Shown here: positions 28,708-37,739 of the stretch, piece by piece
Layout: every line of letters begins with the position of its first letter
Position numbering within the stretch: the stretch's first letter is position 1
Assembly (NCBI RefSeq): GCF_900101955.1
Contig: NZ_FNAQ01000002.1
Coordinates: 62,001-126,000, forward strand
Length of the DNA stretch: 64,000 nucleotides
Direction: 5' to 3'
From: Desulfuromonas thiophila
GTDB taxonomy: Bacteria > Desulfobacterota > Desulfuromonadia > Desulfuromonadales > Desulfuromonadaceae
Made by a program: the position numbers and the translations under genes
Notes under the pieces: generated by a model
Database searches by the model: none
Told to the model about the DNA's origin: nothing
What the model saw: the letters and a program-made list of their open reading frames with translations, nothing else

Positions 28708-29526
28708 ATGCGCCCCACCCGTCCGCCGCTCAATGGAGATTCCCGTCCCAACCGGCGTAAACGGGAAGCAAAAAAACCGAAGAGGTCGCTCTTTCGTTTT
28801 TTTTATAGTCTGCTCATGCTGTTGTGCGCCCTGCTGCTGGCTGCCGCTGTTGTGCTGCTGGTGCAGGTTCTGAGCCAGTCGGATTATTTCCGGGTTGAGC
28901 AGATTGAGGTGGAAGGTTGTCAGCGGCTTGACGCGGAAACGGTGATTGCCCTGTCAGATATCCGACAGGGCATGAGAACTTTTGACGTTGATCTTGACCG
29001 GGTAGGTCGCCGACTGCAGGAAAGTGACTGGATTGGCCGTGCCGAGGTGACACGCATCCTGCCGCGGCGGCTGGTTATCCGCATCGTTGAGCGGCAGCCG
29101 GTGTTCATTCTCAACCTCGACTATCTGTATTATGTCGATGACGATGGCGTGATCTTCCGGGCCCTGCATCAGGGCGATCCGCTGGATTTGCCGCTGGCGG
29201 CCGGTTTAAGTCGCGAACAGCTGTTGCAGCAGCGTGAAGCCAGCCAGGATCTGTTGCGGCAGACCGCTGCCTTGGTCCTTGAACTGCGCGCGCGTAAAAG
29301 GTTCACGCTGGCGCAGGTGGCGCAGATCCGGATGGATCCGGCCAGCGGGCTGGAGCTCTATACCCAGCCGGCGGCGGTGGCGGTGCGGCTGGGACGTGAC
29401 GATCATGCCGGCAAGCTTGACCGGTTGGAGCAGATTTATTCACGGCTGCAGCCGCAGCTGGAGTCACTCAGTTATATAGATTTGAATGTGCCGGACAAGG
29501 TGATCGTCAAACAGCGTCACTGGTAG
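28708..29526 (+). CDS. ftsQ: Cell division protein FtsQ (DivIB)
   Basis: 272 residues. A very basic cytoplasmic N-terminus (NRRKREAKKPKR), one membrane segment (about 31-53), a POTRA domain ('DYFRVEQIEVEGCQRLDAETVI' in two parts) and the beta domain ('RLVIRIVERQPV', 'SYIDLNVPDKVIVKQ'). FtsQ links early and late division proteins through FtsBL. The start is uncertain: TTG 28699 is three codons upstream, and neither site has a strong ribosome site. It is the gene before ftsA, as usual. Confidence 0.93.
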   Translation: MRPTRPPLNGDSRPNRRKREAKKPKRSLFRFFYSLLMLLCALLLAAAVVLLVQVLSQSDYFRVEQIEVEGCQRLDAETVIALSDIRQGMRTFDVDLDRVGRRLQESDWIGRAEVTRILPRRLVIRIVERQPVFILNLDYLYYVDDDGVIFRALHQGDPLDLPLAAGLSREQLLQQREASQDLLRQTAALVLELRARKRFTLAQVAQIRMDPASGLELYTQPAAVAVRLGRDDHAGKLDRLEQIYSRLQPQLESLSYIDLNVPDKVIVKQRHW

Positions 29527-29589
29527 GCGTGCATCGACCTGCCGCGTCAGAAGGGCTGGCAGGCTGGGATAACCGGGGAAGGAAGGCTC

Positions 29590-30819
29590 ATGAGTAACCG
29601 CAGGGAAAATCTGATTGTCGGGCTGGATATCGGAACGACGAAAATCTGCGCCATCATTGGCAGCATGACGGAAAACGGTCTGGAAATCGTCGGTATCGGT
29701 TCCTGCCCGTCACGCGGGCTGCGCAAAGGTGTGGTGATCAATATCGAAAGCACCGTCGAAGCCATTCGCAAGGCCCTGCGCGAGGCCGAACTGATGGCCG
29801 GCTGCGAGATTCATTCGGTGTTCGCCGGCATCGCCGGAGCCCATATTACCGGCTGCAATTCGCAGGGGGTAATCGCGATCAAGAATCGCGAGGTGACCGC
29901 CGACGATATTCAGCGGGTGATTGATGCCGCCAAGGCCATTGCCATTCCGATGGACCGGGAAGTCATCCATGTGCTGCCGCAGGAATACATCATCGACGAT
30001 CAGGACGGCATCAAGGAGCCGCTGGGTATGAGCGGTGTGCGGCTGGAGGCCAAGGTTCATATCGTTACCGGTGCTGTCGCCAGTGCCCAGAACATTGTCA
30101 AAAGCTGCAACAAGGCCAATGTCAGCGTGGCCGATATCGTGCTCGAACCCTTGGCCTCGGCCGAGGCGGTGCTGTCGTCCGACGAGAAGGAACTGGGGGT
30201 GGCCATTGTCGATATCGGCGGCGGTACCACCGATCTGGCCATTTTCATCGATGGCGCCATCAAGCACACTGCGGTCCTGGCGCTGGGCGGCAACCATCTG
30301 ACCAACGATATAGCCCTGGGGCTGCGCACGCCCAACGCCGAGGCCGAGCGCATCAAGCAGCAGTATGGTTGCTGTCTGACCAATCTGGTGGGCAAGGACG
30401 AAACCATTGAGGTGCCGTCGGTTGGCGGCCGCGAGCCGCGGATTCTGTCGCGCCAGCTGCTGGCCGAGATTCTTGAACCGCGGGTGGAGGAGATCTTCAC
30501 CCTGGTCAATCGCGAGATTATCCGCAGCGGCTACGAAGACCTGATCGCTTCGGGTGTTGTCATTACCGGCGGCAGCAGCATTCTGCCCGGCATGCCGGAA
30601 CTGGCCGAGCAGATCTTCAATCTGCCGGTGCGGCGTGGCCTGCCCCAGGGGGTCGGCGGCCTGATCGATGTGGTGCGCTCGCCGGTTTACGCCACCGGCG
30701 TTGGTCTGGTGATCTATGGTAGCCAGCATCAGAAGGTGGAACACTTCGCCGTCGGACAGGAGGGGGTGTTCAACCGGGTGATGCGGCGCATGAAGGAGTG
30801 GTTCAGCGAATTTTTCTGA
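29590..30819 (+). CDS. ftsA: Cell division protein FtsA
   Basis: 409 residues, actin fold. 'LIVGLDIGTTKICAIIG' (phosphate 1), 'VAIVDIGGGTTDLAIF' (phosphate 2) and 'GVVITGGSSILPGM' (adenosine) are present; the amphipathic C-terminal helix 'NRVMRRMKEWFSEFF' would anchor it to the membrane. It tethers FtsZ. GGGGAAGGAAGG precedes the ATG. Confidence 0.98.
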   Translation: MSNRRENLIVGLDIGTTKICAIIGSMTENGLEIVGIGSCPSRGLRKGVVINIESTVEAIRKALREAELMAGCEIHSVFAGIAGAHITGCNSQGVIAIKNREVTADDIQRVIDAAKAIAIPMDREVIHVLPQEYIIDDQDGIKEPLGMSGVRLEAKVHIVTGAVASAQNIVKSCNKANVSVADIVLEPLASAEAVLSSDEKELGVAIVDIGGGTTDLAIFIDGAIKHTAVLALGGNHLTNDIALGLRTPNAEAERIKQQYGCCLTNLVGKDETIEVPSVGGREPRILSRQLLAEILEPRVEEIFTLVNREIIRSGYEDLIASGVVITGGSSILPGMPELAEQIFNLPVRRGLPQGVGGLIDVVRSPVYATGVGLVIYGSQHQKVEHFAVGQEGVFNRVMRRMKEWFSEFF

Positions 30820-30906
30820 TCACGCGGCCGGGGCAGGCCGATCGTGGCACCGCTTTGCGGAGAGAAGTGGTGCATAAAGCATAAAAAACAAGGAGCAGGG
30901 GGAAGC

Positions 30907-32052
30907 ATGTTCGAATTTGATGAAACAGCGGATCAGAGCGCCAAGATCAAGGTTATCGGTGTCGGCGGCGGTGGCGGCAACGTGGTGGAAGCCATGATCC
31001 AGGCGCACATCAACGGGGTCGAGTTTATCGTCGCCAATACCGATGCCCAGGCGCTCAAGCGCAGCCGCGCACCCATGAAGGTGCAACTGGGCAGCAAGCT
31101 GACCAAGGGCCTTGGCGCCGGTGCCAATCCCGAGGTGGGCCGCGAGGCGGCGCTGGAGGATCGCAGCCGCATTGCCGAACTGCTCAGCGGTGCCGATATG
31201 GTTTTCGTCGCCTGTGGCCTGGGTGGCGGTACCGGTACCGGCGCGGCGCCTGTTATTGCCGAGGTGGCGCGCGAAGTCGGTGCCCTGACCGTTGGCGTGG
31301 TGACCAAGCCGTTCAGCCGTGAAGGCCGTCAGCGTCTGATCAAGGCCGAAAACGGTGTTGATGAGCTGAAGAAGGTGGTGGATTCGCTGATCGTGATCCC
31401 GAATGATCGGCTGATTGGTCTGGCGGGCAAGAACATGAGTATTCTTGATGCCTTCAAGCCGGCCGACGATGTGCTGCGCCAGGCCGTCCAGGGGATTTCC
31501 GATCTGATTACCACCGATGGCCTGATCAATGTCGACTTTGCCGATGTCAAATCGGTGATGAGCGAGCGCGGCATGGCGATGATGGGTATTGGTGTTGCCG
31601 AGGGCGAGAAACGCGCCAGCGAGGCGGCCAATCAGGCCATCAGTAGCCCGCTGCTCGAGGATATCGACATCTCCGGGGCCAAGGGTGTGCTGGTCAATAT
31701 CACCGGTTCGAGCAACATGACCATGGAGGAGTTCGACGAGGCTTCGCGCATCGTGCATGAGAAGGTGCATGAGGACGCCAACATCATCATCGGCCTGGTG
31801 ATCAACGAAGAGCTTGGCGACCAGATCAAGATTACCGCCATCGCCACCGGCTTTGGCGACTCCTTTGAGAAGGATCGCCGCAAACTGCGCGATCTCAAGG
31901 ATGGCACGGCCCGCTTGCTGGGCACCAAGGTCGATTTTGATGTGCCGACCATTCTGCGTCAGCAGCGCGATACCACCCGCCGCATGCAGCAGCGGGTCAG
32001 CGAGGAAGACGAACTGGATATCCCGGCCTTTTTGCGCAAGCGTGTCGATTAA
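30907..32052 (+). CDS. ftsZ: Cell division GTPase FtsZ
   Basis: 381 residues. Tubulin signature GGGTGTG (106-112), 'NTDAQAL', '[10 protein letters not shown]' and the C-terminal conserved peptide '[10 protein letters not shown]', which binds FtsA and other partners. ATG 30907 is chosen because AAGGAG/GGGGGA precede it and the family starts with M-F-x-F; an upstream ATG at 30844 would add 21 unrelated residues. It is the last gene of the dcw cluster; a terminator follows at 32244-32273. Confidence 0.98.
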   Translation: MFEFDETADQSAKIKVIGVGGGGGNVVEAMIQAHINGVEFIVANTDAQALKRSRAPMKVQLGSKLTKGLGAGANPEVGREAALEDRSRIAELLSGADMVFVACGLGGGTGTGAAPVIAEVAREVGALTVGVVTKPFSREGRQRLIKAENGVDELKKVVDSLIVIPNDRLIGLAGKNMSILDAFKPADDVLRQAVQGISDLITTDGLINVDFADVKSVMSERGMAMMGIGVAEGEKRASEAANQAISSPLLEDIDISGAKGVLVNITGSSNMTMEEFDEASRIVHEKVHEDANIIIGLVINEELGDQIKITAIATGFGDSFEKDRRKLRDLKDGTARLLGTKVDFDVPTILRQQRDTTRRMQQRVSEEDELDIPAFLRKRVD

Positions 32053-32243
32053 GCTGTCACCGCGCCGGTTCGACCGGCGTGCCCGAACAGCCGCGTCCGT
32101 CACCTCCCTGCCGGACGCGGTCTGCTGCCTGCCCGGTGCCGTTCCCTGCGCGGCGCCGGTGGGGCTGGCGTCCCGCCACGCGGTTCTCCGCCCGTCGTGG
32201 CCGGGGGGCTGTCCGGTGCCCTTTGCCGGCGCCGGAATCCTAT

Positions 32244-32273
32244 CGGGGACCCTGAGGGTCCCCGTCATTTTTT
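32244..32273 (+). terminator. Rho-independent terminator of the dcw cluster
   Basis: Perfect 9-bp stem (CGGGGACCC, 32244-32252, with 32256-32264), TGA loop, and a T-run at 32268-32273. It is the only clear terminator after the one before mraZ, so the whole cluster may be one transcript. Confidence 0.88.
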
Positions 32274-32322
32274 CTTCCGGTCGCCGAACCCGCGTTGTCG
32301 GGGCCGGTGATCGGCTCAGCCT

Positions 32323-34008
32323 ATGAAGCGTCACGCTGCGCCCTCCGATCGTCTGCTGGCTGACGAGCAGCCCGCCTCGTCGTTGCCGGCATCGGCGCGT
32401 CTGCGCGTCGCGCTGGTCTACCCCGGCAGCTATAGCCAGGGCATGAGCAATCTGGGATTCCAGGGGTTGCTGCAGGCCCTGCGGCAGCAGCCCGGCTGCC
32501 ACTGTGAGCGGTTGTTCTGGCCCGAGCCCGATCAGCTGGCCTGGCACGAAAAAAGCGGCCAGCCGCTACGCAGTTTCGAGCAGCAGCGGCCACTGAGCGA
32601 TTTCGACCTGATCGCCTTTTCCCTGAGCTTTGAAAACGACTACCTGCACCTGCCGCGTCTGTTTGCCCTGATGCGTCTGCCCCTGTGGGCCAAGGAGCGC
32701 GACAGTCGACAACCGCTGGTCCTGGCCGGCGGTATCTGCTGTTTGATGAACCCCGCGCCGGTGGCGCCCTTTTTCGATGCCTTGGCTATCGGCGAAGGCG
32801 AGGTGCTGCTGCCGCCGCTGCTGCATTTGCTGGAACAGCCGCTGTCACGCCCGGAATTGCTTCAGCGGCTGGCGGCCACGGCCGGGTATTATGTACCGGC
32901 GCTGCCGCCGGCGGTCGCGGTGGAACGCCAGTGGCTGACCGATCTCGATGCCAGCGATTGTCGCAGCCATATCCGCACGACGCATACCGCCTTTGGTGAC
33001 ATGCATCTGGTCGAGGTTTCGCGTGGTTGCGCGCGGGGCTGCCGTTTTTGTGCCACTGGTTTTGTCTATCTGCCGGCCCGGGCCAAGTCGCCGCAACGGG
33101 TCTGCGCCCAGGCACAGGAGGCGCTGGAGCAGGATCGCTGTATCGGACTGGTCGGCGCCTCGGTTTCCGATTATCCCCAACTGGCCGAGCTGACCGGCAG
33201 CATCGGTGCGGCCGGCGGGCGTTATTCCCTGGCCAGTCTCCGCATCGACAGCCTTGATGTGGCGCAGGTGCGTCATCTTAAGGACAGTGGCCAGAAAACC
33301 CTGGCCCTGGCGCCCGAAGCCGGCAGCCAGCGTCTGCGCGATGTGATCAACAAGCATTTGAGCGAAGAACAGATTCTTGCGGCCGTTGCCCTGCTGGCGC
33401 GGGAGGGAATCGAAAATCTCAAACTGTATTTTCTGATTGGCCTGCCAACGGAGACGGCGGCCGATATCGAGGAGATGATTGCTCTGCTGCAGCGTGTTTG
33501 CGCCCTGTGGCAACAGCTGCAGCGCCCGCGCGGTCATCTTGGCACCATCATCCTGTCGGTCAACCCCTTCGTGCCCAAGGCACAGACGCCGTTTCAATGG
33601 CATGCCATGATGACGCCGGCCCAGCTTAAAAAGCAGCTGGAACCCTTGCGGCGCTTTGTCGGTCGCCAGGCCAACCTGCAGTTGCAGGTTGAATCGCTGC
33701 GCGCTGCCGAATTGCAGGCCTTTTTGTCCCGTGCCGATCAGGGGGGGGCGGCGGCCATTGTCGATCTGGCGGCGGGGACCAATCTCAAAACCGCCTGTCG
33801 CACCCATGCCATCGATCTGACCGCGCTGCTCTACCAGAATCGCGCCTACGATGACCCCCTGCCGTGGGACCGGATCGCCAGCGGGGTGCGCAAGGACTAT
33901 CTGTGGCGGGAATATCAGTACGCCCTGGCTGGTCAGTCGTCGCCGACCTGTTTCGACGGTTGCCAGGGTTGCGGTGTCTGTGCTGTCCCGTCTTCACGTT
34001 CCCGTTAA
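32323..34008 (+). CDS. B12-binding-domain radical SAM protein with C-terminal Cys cluster
   Basis: 561 residues. The N-terminal part (about 27-190, 'RVALVYPGSYSQGMSNLG', 'VLAGGICCLMNPAPVAPFFDALAIGEGE') has the layout of a cobalamin-binding-type domain, but no DxHxxG motif is evident. The radical SAM core follows with CARGCRFC (Cys236, Cys240, Cys243) binding a 4Fe-4S cluster. The extreme C-terminus has CFDGCQGCGVC, which could bind another cluster. I cannot name the substrate. It is followed after 12 bases by a flavin reductase-like gene and starts 50 bases after the ftsZ terminator. A role in RNA or cofactor modification is typical of the class, but not shown. Confidence 0.8.
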   Translation: MKRHAAPSDRLLADEQPASSLPASARLRVALVYPGSYSQGMSNLGFQGLLQALRQQPGCHCERLFWPEPDQLAWHEKSGQPLRSFEQQRPLSDFDLIAFSLSFENDYLHLPRLFALMRLPLWAKERDSRQPLVLAGGICCLMNPAPVAPFFDALAIGEGEVLLPPLLHLLEQPLSRPELLQRLAATAGYYVPALPPAVAVERQWLTDLDASDCRSHIRTTHTAFGDMHLVEVSRGCARGCRFCATGFVYLPARAKSPQRVCAQAQEALEQDRCIGLVGASVSDYPQLAELTGSIGAAGGRYSLASLRIDSLDVAQVRHLKDSGQKTLALAPEAGSQRLRDVINKHLSEEQILAAVALLAREGIENLKLYFLIGLPTETAADIEEMIALLQRVCALWQQLQRPRGHLGTIILSVNPFVPKAQTPFQWHAMMTPAQLKKQLEPLRRFVGRQANLQLQVESLRAAELQAFLSRADQGGAAAIVDLAAGTNLKTACRTHAIDLTALLYQNRAYDDPLPWDRIASGVRKDYLWREYQYALAGQSSPTCFDGCQGCGVCAVPSSRSR

Positions 34009-34020
34009 GGAGGAATCCTC

Positions 34021-34593
34021 ATGAAACAGTCGCTCGGAGCCAAGCCCATTGCCTACCCGACCCCGGTGTTTCTGGTCGGCAGCTACGATGCCGATGGCCG
34101 CGCCAACATGATGAATGCCGCCTGGGGCGGTATCTGCTGTTCAGTGCCACCCTGCGTCATGGTGGCCATCCGCGAGGAACGCCACAGCTATCAGGCCATC
34201 ATCGACCGCAAGGCCTTTACCATCAATATCCCGTCGCGCGAGCTGGTGGTCGAGGCCGACTACTTCGGCATTGCTTCCGGTCGCAACCAGGACAAGCTGG
34301 CTGTCGCGGGCTTGACGGTGGAGCGGTCGGAGTTGGTCGATGCACCGCTGCTCTGTGCCGCACCGCTGGTGCTGGAATGCCGGCTGCTGTCAACGCAGCA
34401 ACTGGGCAGTCACAGTCTGTTTGTTGGCGAGATCTGCGATGTCAAGGTGGAGTCGTCCTGCCTTGATCGTGCCGGCTTGCCGGATGCCCGCAAGATCGAT
34501 CCGCTGGTGTTCGCGCCGGGCAACAGTGCCTATTTCGCTCTGGGTGACTGTGTGGCTCAGGCGTTTGCAGCTGGCAAGAAGCTAATGCCCTAG
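34021..34593 (+). CDS. Flavin reductase-like (FMN-binding split barrel) protein
   Basis: 190 residues. 'PTPVFLVGSYDADGRANMMNAAWGGICCSVPPCVMVAIRE' in sections and 'KAFTINIPSRELV' are typical of the DIM6/NTAB flavin reductase-like family, whose members bind FMN and often act as small oxidoreductases. AAGGAGG stands 7 bases before the ATG. It is probably cotranscribed with the radical SAM gene and could supply electrons to it, which is inference. A very strong terminator follows. Confidence 0.85.
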   Translation: MKQSLGAKPIAYPTPVFLVGSYDADGRANMMNAAWGGICCSVPPCVMVAIREERHSYQAIIDRKAFTINIPSRELVVEADYFGIASGRNQDKLAVAGLTVERSELVDAPLLCAAPLVLECRLLSTQQLGSHSLFVGEICDVKVESSCLDRAGLPDARKIDPLVFAPGNSAYFALGDCVAQAFAAGKKLMP

Positions 34594-34680
34594 GCGCATG
34601 ACCGCACAGTGCCGGGCAAAAGCCGGACTGGGACGGACTGAGCTGGGACACAGGATAACCAAAGGCTGGCCCCCTCCAGA

Positions 34681-34726
34681 CACCAACGCCCCCGCAAGCA
34701 CGTTTGCGGGGGCGTTGGTGTTTTTT
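34681..34726 (+). terminator. Rho-independent terminator with a 17-bp perfect stem
   Basis: 34681-34697 (CACCAACGCCCCCGCAA) pairs perfectly with 34704-34720, loop GCACGT, then six T (34721-34726). It separates the radical SAM/flavin reductase transcript from the convergent sel operon and ends only 15 bases from the selD stop. The minus-strand side lacks a T-run. Confidence 0.93.
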
Positions 34727-34740
34727 ATTTGGGCTGGTGG

Positions 34741-35781
34741 TTAGAGCAGCAGCATCCGCCCGTCTGGAACCCGGCCGCCGACCTCGCCGATATGGCTGGC
34801 CTGGTCGCCGGCGGCCTGCAGGGCAGCGATCAGGGCGTCCAGGCGCTCGGCGGCAACGGCGATCAGCAGGCCACCGGAGGTTTGGGGGTCGCTGAGCAGA
34901 TCGAGCAGGATCGGATCGGTCTGATGGCACTGCAGGCGTGCGCCATAATGCTGACGATTGCGATGACTGCCGGCCGGCACCAAGCCCATTTCAGCCATGG
35001 CACGGGCCTGGGAATAGCTGGGCAGCCGTTCGCCCTGCAAGCGCAGTTCAACCTGACTGGCCTGGGCCATTTCCAGGCCGTGGCCGAGCAGGCCGAAACC
35101 GGTGATATCGGTGCAGGCCCGTACGCCGACACGGAGCATGGCTTCGGCGGCGTAGCGGTTGAGGCGTGCCATGCCGGTCAGGGCGTCCTGCAGCTCGGCG
35201 GCAGTCAGAACCGCGCCCTTCAGGGCCGTGGTCAGCAGGCCAGTGCCGAGCGGTTTGGTGAGCACCAGCTGGTCGCCGGGCTGGCAGCCAAGGGTGGTGA
35301 CGAGTCGATCGGGATGGGCGATGCCGGTCACGGCCAGGCCGTATTTGGGTTCCTCGTCCTCAATGGAGTGGCCGCCGACCAGTGTGGCGCCGGCCTCGTG
35401 GATCTTGTCGATACCACCGCGCAGAATACGCTCCAGCACCGCGCTGTCGAGACAGGCCGGGAAGGCCACCAGGTTCATGGCGGTCAGCGGCCGGCCACCC
35501 ATGGCGAAGATATCGGACAGGGCGTTGGCGGCGGCGATGGCGCCGAACAGGTAAGGGTCGTCGACCACCGGGGTAAAGAAGTCGACCGATTGCAGCAGCA
35601 CCAGCTCGTCGCTGAGGCGGTAGATTCCGGCGTCAGCGCAGGGGATGTCGCGCGAAAGCAGATTGGGGTCGTTGTTGTCGGGCAGCTGACTCAGAACCTG
35701 AGCCAGGGTCGCGGGACCGAGTTTGGCCGCTCAGCCGGCGCTGCGGGCCAGCCGGGTCAGGGCCGGGTGGGTGCCTGTCAT
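34741..35781 (-). CDS. selD: Selenophosphate synthetase SelD (selenoprotein, UGA-encoded Sec17)
   Basis: 346 residues when the TGA at 35733-35731 is read as selenocysteine. From ATG 35781 (overlapping the selB stop) the N-terminus reads [29 protein letters not shown]17 and K20 align exactly with catalytic Cys17 and Lys20 of E. coli SelD. The rest is a normal AIR-synthase-like fold ('VDFFTPVVDDPYLFGAIAAANALSDIFAMGG', 'GGHSIEDEEPKYGLAVTG'). SelD makes selenophosphate from selenide and ATP. A standard gene finder would truncate it at residue 64 or later (MLLQSVDFF, 35601). It is the last gene of selA-selB-selD. Cys/Sec exchange at this site is well known in the family, so a frameshift or pseudogene reading is unlikely. 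Confidence 0.95.
35699..35733 (-). promoter_or_regulatory. Candidate SECIS element of selD
   Basis: Bacterial SECIS hairpins start at or just after the UGA. Here the UGA itself begins an arm TGAGC (35733-35729) that pairs with GCTCA (35703-35699). Inside it lies GGTC-CCGC-GACC, a 4-bp stem with a 4-base loop, about 13 bases after the UGA. The inner region has unpaired bases. The structure was folded by eye and is only plausible. Confidence 0.4.
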
Positions 35782-37739
35782 GAGCTGTTTTCCTCCGTTG
35801 GTGCCAGGCTGGCTGGCGGCGTCAGGGCGGCGGCAGCGCTGGCGGGCAGATGCCAGGGTCGCCGGCTGTCGCCTTGCCGCAGGCAGAATTTGCGTTCGTC
35901 GAAATGCTCCAGCAGCGCCTGTACCGGTTTGCGCGCGCTGCCAAGCAGATCGCGGTACTGGGCCAGGGTCAGACTGTCGTGCTGGCGGAAATGGTCAAGC
36001 AGAACCGTCAGGGCCTGAAGGTAGCTGTCACGGTGAAAATAGGTGTCGTCGTTCAGGCGGATCAGCTCACCGCGGTAGAACAGATAACCGAGCAGAGCAT
36101 CGGCCTCGTCATCACTGATGGCGGCCTGGGCCAGCATGTCACGCCGGCCGCTGGCCTGCACACCGGCCTGGCCGTAGACTTGCAGTAGCCGATCAAGCTG
36201 GCGCTGCTGGGCGGCCGAGGGCTGCGGCACAAAGTCTGGCAGTTGCACCCACTCGCCGCAGCGCTGCAGGCCGGCCTGGTACAGCAACTGGTCGAACGCC
36301 TTGAGGTTGAGGGCCGCTGGCAGGCTGGCCTTGAGAGGGGCGTGGCCCATGCCGGGCAGCAGTGGTTGCTGGCGGTGAAAGGTTTCGACCTGCTGGCGCA
36401 GTCGCTGGTGCCACAGCTGAACCGTGCTCTGGCTGGCCCACTGGTCGGCCAGAGCCACCACGGCACCGTTGTTTTGCAACTGCTGCAGCAGCAGGCCGAT
36501 GCGTTCACGGCTCAGACCGCTGAGCTGCTCCAGATCCTTGACGCGGGCCACCTGCAGGTCGTTGAGTTTCTGCAGCACAAAGGTGCCCTCGCCCGATTCG
36601 AGTTCTTTCAGTGCCTGCAGCACCTGGGGGCGGAAGCGTTTGTGCTTGACCGGGCGGGGATCGATCACCAGACCGCCGCCGATGGTGGTCATGGGCGAGT
36701 AGGAGCGGATGATGAAGCGATCCTGGCGGTGGGCCACCAGCGGCCGGTCGAGATGAAACTGTACCAGGGCGCTTTCACCGGGCTTGAGTTCGTCGCGGTC
36801 GAGCAGGGCCACCAGGCCGACCACATGGGCGGTGCCGAGGTAAAAATGGACCGGATCACGGAAACGGACCGGACGCGGCGCCTCGGCCAGCAGGGTCAGG
36901 CGGGCATCCAGCCGGCTGGTCTGTTCGAACACCCCGGGCGTCGCAATCACGGCGCCGCGTTGCAGTTGCTCGCGTTCGAGGCCGGCCAGGTTGAGCGCGA
37001 CGCGCTGGCCACAGAGGGCAACGGTCTGACGCTGACCATGGACCTGCACATCGCGGACGCGCACACGCTCGCCGGCAGGCAGTACCTCCACCAGGTCGCC
37101 GGTGGCGACCCGACCCGACAGCAGGGTGCCGGTAACCACGGTACCGAAGCCGGCGACACTGAAATGACGGTCGACGGGCAGGCGCATGGGGCCGTCGGCG
37201 TCGCGCGGCCGCAGTTCGGCGGCGCAGGCGGCCAGAGTGGCGCGCAGCTGCGGCAGTCCCTCACCGGTCAGGGCGCTGACGCGGCACAGGGGCGCCTTGG
37301 CCAGGAAGGTGCCGGACAGGGTTTCGCGGATTTCCTCCTCGACGATGTCGGCCCAGTCCGGTTCGACCAGATCCATCTTGGTCAGTACGATAATGCCGCG
37401 CTGAATCTGCAGCAGTTCCAGGATGTTGAGGTGTTCGCGGGTCTGCGGCATGACGCCTTCGTTGGCGTCGATCACCAGCATGACCAGATCAATGCCGCCG
37501 ATACCGGCCAACATGTTGTTGATAAAGCGTTCGTGGCCGGGCACATCGATGACGCCGGCCTCGATGTCGCCGGGCAGACGGAAACAGGCAAAGCCCAGAT
37601 CGATGGAGATGCCGCGCTGCTGTTCCTCCTTGAGGCGGTCGGTTTCCATGCCGGTGAGGGCGCGGATGAGCTGGGTCTTGCCGTGGTCGACATGGCCGGC
37701 GGTACCGATAATCAGATGGCGGATTGTGGCTGTGGTCAT
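35778..37739 (-). CDS. selB: Selenocysteine-specific elongation factor SelB
   Basis: 653 residues. The EF-Tu-like N-terminal part has GHVDHGKT (15-22) and DVPGHE (65-70), then beta-barrel domains; the C-terminal third is the set of winged helices that bind the SECIS hairpin. SelB carries Sec-tRNA(Sec) to UGA codons. ATG 37739 is chosen because it overlaps the selA stop (ATGA); a longer in-frame extension to 37796 lies inside selA. It overlaps selD by 4 bases (ATGA), so the three genes are translationally coupled. Confidence 0.97.
   Translation of the reverse strand: MTTATIRHLIIGTAGHVDHGKTQLIRALTGMETDRLKEEQQRGISIDLGFACFRLPGDIEAGVIDVPGHERFINNMLAGIGGIDLVMLVIDANEGVMPQTREHLNILELLQIQRGIIVLTKMDLVEPDWADIVEEEIRETLSGTFLAKAPLCRVSALTGEGLPQLRATLAACAAELRPRDADGPMRLPVDRHFSVAGFGTVVTGTLLSGRVATGDLVEVLPAGERVRVRDVQVHGQRQTVALCGQRVALNLAGLEREQLQRGAVIATPGVFEQTSRLDARLTLLAEAPRPVRFRDPVHFYLGTAHVVGLVALLDRDELKPGESALVQFHLDRPLVAHRQDRFIIRSYSPMTTIGGGLVIDPRPVKHKRFRPQVLQALKELESGEGTFVLQKLNDLQVARVKDLEQLSGLSRERIGLLLQQLQNNGAVVALADQWASQSTVQLWHQRLRQQVETFHRQQPLLPGMGHAPLKASLPAALNLKAFDQLLYQAGLQRCGEWVQLPDFVPQPSAAQQRQLDRLLQVYGQAGVQASGRRDMLAQAAISDDEADALLGYLFYRGELIRLNDDTYFHRDSYLQALTVLLDHFRQHDSLTLAQYRDLLGSARKPVQALLEHFDERKFCLRQGDSRRPWHLPASAAAALTPPASLAPTEENSS

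Noticed and set aside
30820-32547. Long minus-strand open frame opposite ftsZ (575 codons)
   Set aside because: Runs through ftsZ and its terminator; no domain and no ribosome site.
35601-35781. selD as a truncated gene or pseudogene because of an in-frame TGA
   Set aside because: The TGA is at the known Cys/Sec position, flanking residues are conserved, and all Sec machinery is present.
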